A stretch of DNA of 64,000 nt from Variovorax paradoxus (GTDB lineage Bacteria; Pseudomonadota; Gammaproteobacteria; Burkholderiales; Burkholderiaceae_C), in NCBI GenBank assembly GCA_016806145.1, contig CP063167.1, positions 62,001 to 126,000 on the forward strand, read 5' to 3'. A model generated the notes under the pieces. It ran no database searches. It had not been told where the DNA came from and was given only the letters and a program-made list of their open reading frames with translations. Positions within the stretch are counted from its first letter, which is position 1. Each line of letters starts with the position of its first letter. Shown here in pieces: positions 59,190-64,000 of the stretch. Made by a program: the position numbers and the translations under genes.

Positions 59190-59477
59190 ATGTCCACCGA
59201 CGCCAAGCTCATCGCCGCCGCCGAACTCGCCGACCACTACATCGAGATCATCCTGTCGGAAGAACCGGCCCTGCTGGTCGAGAAGATCGCCGACCAGGGC
59301 GCGAAGGACATCGCCAAGTCGGCCAAGGCACTGGCCGAGTTCCGCCTGCAGCTGGCGAAGGCGCTGGCCGAGCAGCCGATCCCCGAGTACTTCGAGGAAT
59401 CGGAAGAGGAAGAAGAAGAGGAGTCGGAGGAAGAGTCGGTCGAGGACGGCGAAGAAGCCAAGGACGCCGACAAGTAA
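59190..59477 (+). CDS. Small protein with long acidic tail (95 aa)
   Basis: Residues 1-65 are a likely helical domain (AELADHYIEIILSEEPALLV, AKALAEFRLQLAKALAEQ); residues 66-95 are an acidic tail dominated by Glu and Asp (EESEEEEEEESEEESVEDGE). No known family. An acidic, possibly disordered tail suggests a chaperone, DNA-mimic or ion-binding role, but this is only composition. GAAAGC is the only upstream Shine-Dalgarno-like sequence. Confidence 0.6.
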   Translation: MSTDAKLIAAAELADHYIEIILSEEPALLVEKIADQGAKDIAKSAKALAEFRLQLAKALAEQPIPEYFEESEEEEEEESEEESVEDGEEAKDADK

Positions 59478-59497
59478 GCGGCCCTCCCCCGCGCCGC

Positions 59498-60385
59498 TCA
59501 GCCGCCCACGAGGCTGTCGAGCGCCGATGCGCGCCGTGCGACGCCTTCGCGCGCGGCCGGCGCGAATTCGATCAGCGCGCCATGCGTTTTCGCGAGGTCC
59601 GGCGCCTCGGGCGACGGCGTGGCCGCGGTGTGCAGCACCAGCGCGTACGGCCCCTCGCCGCGCGCGCTGAGCCGCTGCTCCACCGCGCGGCCGATCGGCG
59701 TGGCGGCATCGGTCCTGGCGCTCGCGCGCGGCGACGAGAACACCAGCGCGCTGCCGCCGAGCGCGATCACGGCCAGTCGAACGCCGCTGCCCGGCAGCGC
59801 CACGGCTTCGCCGATATGCACCGCCACCTCGCCATGCCCGTCGCCGAGCAGCGCGCGGTAGCGCTCGAGCGTGGCATCGAGATCGTGCACCGCGAGCGCG
59901 AGGCTCGCGACGCCGAGCGCGCCATTGGGATGCGTGCGCGCATCGCCTTCGGGCACGCGCAACGCGCGCGGCGTGAGGTCGCCGCACAGAAAAGGCAGGT
60001 CGGCCGTCGCGGGCCGCGCGGTCTGCCAGCGCAGGCGTTCGCCGTCGGGGCGCAGGCGGCCGCCGTCGAGCGGTCCGTCGAGCGCGAGCCCGCGCGCCTT
60101 GGCTTCCTCGACGGTGATCGCGGTGCTGCGCGGCAGCAGCGCGAAGTCGACGATGCCTTCGCCGTGGCGCTGCAGCAGCTGCCACCAGCGCTCCTCGGGC
60201 GAGGGCGCGCGCCAGGCGATCAGCTCGAAGTAGCTGCCGTCCTGGAACACCACCAGCGCGTTGTGCGTGGTGCGGCCCGGATGGTCGCCGCCGCGCAGCA
60301 CCTGGAAGCCGAGCGCCGTGTAGTCGGCGATGGCGCTCTCGAGGTCATGCACCGCGATGACGATGTGGTCGAGTTTCAATGACAT
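59498..60385 (-). CDS. VOC/glyoxalase-like protein
   Basis: 295 aa; ATG 60385 gives MSLKLDHIVIAVHDLESAIA. Two vicinal-oxygen-chelate modules: the first with GGDHPGRTTHNALVVFQDGS, YFELIAWRAP and the second (~170-260) with ASLALAVHDLDATLERYRAL. It resembles the Glyoxalase_3 family. VOC enzymes use a metal centre for isomerisation, ring cleavage or lyase reactions. Located 34 bp downstream of livF, so it probably modifies a substrate imported by the LIV-type transporter. Confidence 0.8.
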   Translation of the reverse strand: MSLKLDHIVIAVHDLESAIADYTALGFQVLRGGDHPGRTTHNALVVFQDGSYFELIAWRAPSPEERWWQLLQRHGEGIVDFALLPRSTAITVEEAKARGLALDGPLDGGRLRPDGERLRWQTARPATADLPFLCGDLTPRALRVPEGDARTHPNGALGVASLALAVHDLDATLERYRALLGDGHGEVAVHIGEAVALPGSGVRLAVIALGGSALVFSSPRASARTDAATPIGRAVEQRLSARGEGPYALVLHTAATPSPEAPDLAKTHGALIEFAPAAREGVARRASALDSLVGG

Positions 60386-60419
60386 GGTCGTGTGTTCTCC
60401 CGTGGGGGGCGTGTGAAGT

Positions 60420-61261
<842 letters not shown>

Positions 61262-61265
<4 letters not shown>

Positions 61266-62110
61266 GCGGGCACCGCCTCGGGCTTTGTCTGCCCCACCTG
61301 CCGGTGGCCGAGGTAGGCCTCGATCACCGCGGGGTCGTTGCGCACGTCGTCGGGCCGGCCCTCGGCGATCTTGCGGCCGTCGTCGAGCACGGCCACGCGG
61401 TCCGACAGCTGCATCACGAGGTCGAGCTTGTGCTCGATCAGGAGGATGGTCTGGCCGCGCGCCTTCAAGCCGCGGATGATCTCGAGCATCTCGGCGGTCT
61501 CGCTCTCGTTCATGCCGGCCGTGGGCTCGTCGAGCAGCAGCAGACGAGGCTTGAGCGCGAGCGCGCGCGCGATCTCCACGCGGCGGCGGTTGGCGTACGA
61601 GAGGCTGTAGGCCGGGTGGTCGATGCGCGGCGCCAGCCGTTCGCCGAACAGCGCGATGATCTCGAGCGCTTCCTGGCGCAGCGTCGCCTCCTCGCGCCGC
61701 ACGGCGGCGGGCTGCACCAGCGCCAGCGCCAGCTCGGCCAGCGCGCCCAGGCCCGGCACGCCGCCCACGCGCGGCTTCACGGCGCGCAGCCGGGTGTGCG
61801 CGCCGACCAGCACGTTGTCGAGCACCGAGAGGTTGGCGAACACGCGCCCATGCTGGAAGGTGCGCGCCAGGCCGCGCGCGGCGAGCTGCTGCGCGGGCAG
61901 GCCCGTGATGTCCTGCCCCTCGAACAGCACCTGCCCTTGGTCGGGCCGGTCCAGGCCGGTCACGAGGTTGAAGAGCGTGGTCTTGCCGGCCCCGTTGGGC
62001 CCGATCACGCTGAACAGTTCGCCCTCGGCCACGTGCAGGTCGACCGCGTTCACGGCCGTGAGGCCGCCGAAGCGGCGCACCAGGCCGCGGATCTCAAGCA
62101 GCGATGGCAT
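61262..62110 (-). CDS. livG: LIV-type ABC transporter ATPase (LivG-like)
   Basis: 282 aa. Walker A GPNGAGKTT, LivG-specific region RTFQHGRVFANLSVLDNVLV, signature LSYANRRRVEIARAL (commonly LSYGQQRR-type) and Walker B LLLLDEPTAGMNESE. Follows the OsmC-like gene with a 17-bp overlap and is followed by livF with a 4-bp overlap, so it is part of one transporter operon. Confidence 0.92.
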
Positions 62111-62672
62111 CGCCCGCTTCCTGCGGCGCGGTGGCGGCCTGCGCCTTCGAGTTCACGAGCTTGACCTCGGCGCGGATGGTCTGCGGGTTGCGCAGGAGGT
62201 TGAGGATCGGGCAGTTGCGCTCCACTGCCTCGAACAGCGCATCGATCTCGGCTTGGCTCGCGGGCGAATCGATGTGCACCGTGTAGCCGATCTGGTGCGG
62301 CCAGATCGGCGTGCTCTCGTGGCCCGGCTTGCCGCCGCGCGGATCGATGATGCCGGTGACCTCGACCTCGAGGCTCTCCAGCGGCACCTGCCGCTCGGCC
62401 GCCTGGATCAGGAAGATGTACGTGACGCAGGTGCCCAGCACGCCGAGCTGCAGCTCGGGCGAGCTCGGGCCGAGGTCGTAGCCGGCGAAGTTCGGCGGGC
62501 TGTCGCTGATGACCTGGTGGTCGCGGATGCGCAGCCGGCGCACGCCGCTGCGGCCCTCGGCCTTGACGCTGGCCTTCAGTTGCAGCGGCTGCGCGCTGCC
62601 CGCGTCGACGGCGGCATTGCGCGCCAGCACGGCGGCGCGCTTCTCGGCGAGGTAGTCGTTGAGGTGGCTCAT
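62094..62672 (-). CDS. OsmC/Ohr-family protein
   Basis: 192 aa. The OsmC redox pair is present as Cys82 (GVLGTCVTYIFLI) and Cys154 (VERNCPILNLLRNP). Members reduce organic hydroperoxides or, in some operons, handle sulfur compounds. ATG 62672 follows GAAGGAACC. Placed between the fused permease and livG of a LIV-type ABC operon, so it may protect against a peroxidised or thiol-reactive cargo. Confidence 0.9.
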   Translation of the reverse strand: MSHLNDYLAEKRAAVLARNAAVDAGSAQPLQLKASVKAEGRSGVRRLRIRDHQVISDSPPNFAGYDLGPSSPELQLGVLGTCVTYIFLIQAAERQVPLESLEVEVTGIIDPRGGKPGHESTPIWPHQIGYTVHIDSPASQAEIDALFEAVERNCPILNLLRNPQTIRAEVKLVNSKAQAATAPQEAGDAIAA

Positions 62673-62689
62673 GGTGTGTGGTTCCTTCT

Positions 62690-64000
62690 TCAGACGGTGC
62701 CCAGCAGGCCTTGCGGGCGGAAACGGATCAGCAGCAGCAGCGCGACGCCGTAGATCAGCATGCGGTACTCGGCGGTGACGCGGAACAGTTCGGGCAGGCT
62801 CACGAGCGCGACCGCGCCGAGCAACGCGCCGCTGATGTTCCCGAGCCCACCGAGGATCACCATGGTGAGCGCCAGGATCGATATCTGCGAGCCGAAGGTC
62901 TCGTGGTTGATGTACGAGTACATGTGGGCCGTGAAGGCGCCGCTCACGCCGGCCGCGAAGCCGCCGAAGCCGAAGGCCAGCGCCTTGTAGCGGTCGGGGC
63001 TCACGCCGTAGGCGCGCGCGGCCACCTCGTCCTCGCGCACCGCGCGGAAGGTGCGGCCCAGGTGCGAGTTCAGCAGCCGCCACTGCAGCAGCGCGAGCAG
63101 CACCATGGCACCGAACGAGGCCCAGTAGATCGCGCCGTTCGACGAGGCATCGCGCCCGAACAGCGACAGCGGTGGAATGCCCGAGACGCCGATCGGCCCG
63201 CGCGTGAGGCTCTCCCAGTTGAGGATGGTGAGCGCCACGATCTCGCCGATGCCCAGCGTGGCGATCGACACGTAGTGGCCGCGCAGACGGAAGGCCGGGA
63301 AGATCAGCGCGGTGCCGATCAGCGAGGTGAGGATGCCCGCCAGCACGATGCCCGTGCCCACCGGCAGGTGCAGGTCGAGCACCAGCAGCGAGGAGGCATA
63401 GGCGCCGATGGCCAGCAGCCCCGCATGGCCGAGCGATATCTGGCCGACGGTGCCCGCCACCAGCGTGAGGCTCAGCGCCAGCGCCGCATAGAGCCAGGCG
63501 TTGGTGAGCGTCTGCAGCAGATAGGGCGAGGGATCGAAAAGCGGCAGCAGCACCGCGGCAGCGAACAGCGCCACGAGCAATCGGCGCGGCACGTGCCAGG
63601 GTTTGCTCGGTGCGATGAAGGTGCCGGTCAGCGGCTCGGGCGGCAGCGCGCGCTTGCGGCCGAACAGGCCGTTGGGCTTCCACACCAGGATCGCCAGCAG
63701 CAGCGCGAAGGCGAACAGGTTGCGGTAGGGCGTGCCCAGCAGCGCCACGCCATAGCTCTCGATCAGCCCCAGCAACAGGCTGCCGACGATGGCACCCGGC
63801 ACGTTGCCCACGCCACCGACCACGGTGGCGACCACGCCCTTGAGCGTGGCCTGGAAGCTCATCGCGGGGCTGATGTTGTTGTAGTACATGCCCACCAGCA
63901 GGCCCGACAGCCCGCCGAGCGCGGCCGCGATCGCGAACACGGTCTGGTTCACGCGGTCCACGTCCACGCCCATCTGCTGCGCCGCATCGCGGTCCTGCGC
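62690..64000 (-). CDS. LivH-LivM fusion permease of a LIV-type ABC transporter (partial)
   Basis: 436 codons visible plus stop; the N-terminus lies beyond the right edge. The first visible part is LivH-like ([19 protein letters not shown], ending near [13 protein letters not shown]), and after a short linker a complete LivM domain follows ([56 protein letters not shown]). Fusing the two permeases in one polypeptide is unusual though known. Downstream genes are OsmC-like, LivG and LivF. Confidence 0.92.
   Translation of the reverse strand, partial: AQDRDAAQQMGVDVDRVNQTVFAIAAALGGLSGLLVGMYYNNISPAMSFQATLKGVVATVVGGVGNVPGAIVGSLLLGLIESYGVALLGTPYRNLFAFALLLAILVWKPNGLFGRKRALPPEPLTGTFIAPSKPWHVPRRLLVALFAAAVLLPLFDPSPYLLQTLTNAWLYAALALSLTLVAGTVGQISLGHAGLLAIGAYASSLLVLDLHLPVGTGIVLAGILTSLIGTALIFPAFRLRGHYVSIATLGIGEIVALTILNWESLTRGPIGVSGIPPLSLFGRDASSNGAIYWASFGAMVLLALLQWRLLNSHLGRTFRAVREDEVAARAYGVSPDRYKALAFGFGGFAAGVSGAFTAHMYSYINHETFGSQISILALTMVILGGLGNISGALLGAVALVSLPELFRVTAEYRMLIYGVALLLLIRFRPQGLLGTV

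Overview
High-GC proteobacterial DNA. The dense overlapping genes, five orphan Bug/TctC-type solute receptors, a TRAP and a LIV-type importer, and many LysR/AraC/GntR/IclR regulators next to small catabolic operons fit a metabolically versatile betaproteobacterium of the Variovorax/Comamonadaceae/Burkholderiales type. This is inferred from gene style; no rRNA or other phylogenetic marker is present. There are no tRNAs, CRISPR arrays, IS elements or phage genes.

Layout. 1-6132 (minus): N-terminal 2044 codons of a giant repetitive adhesin-like protein (DUF4347, SdrD-B-like and cadherin/VCBS-like repeats, with an exact 1071-bp tandem period), running off the left edge. 6848-11341: LysR divergent from a Bug / isochorismatase-fold hydrolase / Bug / muconolactone-isomerase-like operon, then a CHM-isomerase. 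11360-12700: DUF3100 membrane protein. 12768-17202 (minus): a tightly coupled operon M20 / alpha-oxoamine synthase / M20 / cupin / GNAT, divergent from an AraC gene whose first DNA-binding helices look scrambled. 18163-20699: a Crp-family regulator divergent from a tannase-family lipoprotein, with a perfect Crp-type dyad between them. 20730-28949: GntR divergent from a carboxylic-acid module (PrpB-like lyase, LeuC-like and LeuD-like dehydratase, Bug, PrpF, Bug, PrpF) that has no citrate synthase and no LeuB. 28959-30742: AraC and SDR. 30801-31249: a long hairpin and two tiny coupled ORFs. 31339-37360 (minus): two duplicated M14 carboxypeptidases, a mini-lipoprotein with a decayed second copy, and a lipoprotein amidase. 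37651-46174: LysR divergent from a PPC / PPC / SDR / thiolase / acyl-CoA ligase / TRAP operon. 46171-50264: a lower-GC SGNH hydrolase, LysR with a tautomerase, MerR with a MerR-type promoter and an esterase, and an SDR fragment. 50295-53855: IclR divergent from a lipoprotein alpha/beta-hydrolase, then Bug. 53909-57885 (minus): NHL-propeller lipoprotein, membrane hybrid histidine kinase, NarL-type regulator. 58177-59477: three small uncharacterised proteins. 59498-64000 (minus): LIV-type ABC transporter (fused permease LivH-LivM, OsmC-like protein, LivG, LivF) ending in a glyoxalase-like gene.

How the genes work together. Most of the window is a string of 'regulator / receptor or transporter / short enzyme set' modules for taking up and degrading organic acids and esters. 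The most distinctive is 21670-28949. It combines families known from the 2-methylcitrate cycle (PrpB, PrpF) and from the end of nicotinate fermentation (methylitaconate isomerase, dimethylmalate dehydratase, dimethylmalate lyase), which suggests breakdown of an imported methyl-substituted di- or tricarboxylate to pyruvate plus a short acid. Several operators could be read directly: the Crp-type dyad, a MerR 19-bp-spacer promoter, IclR-like paired sites, a GntR-like dyad and a 21-bp tandem repeat beside a LysR gene.
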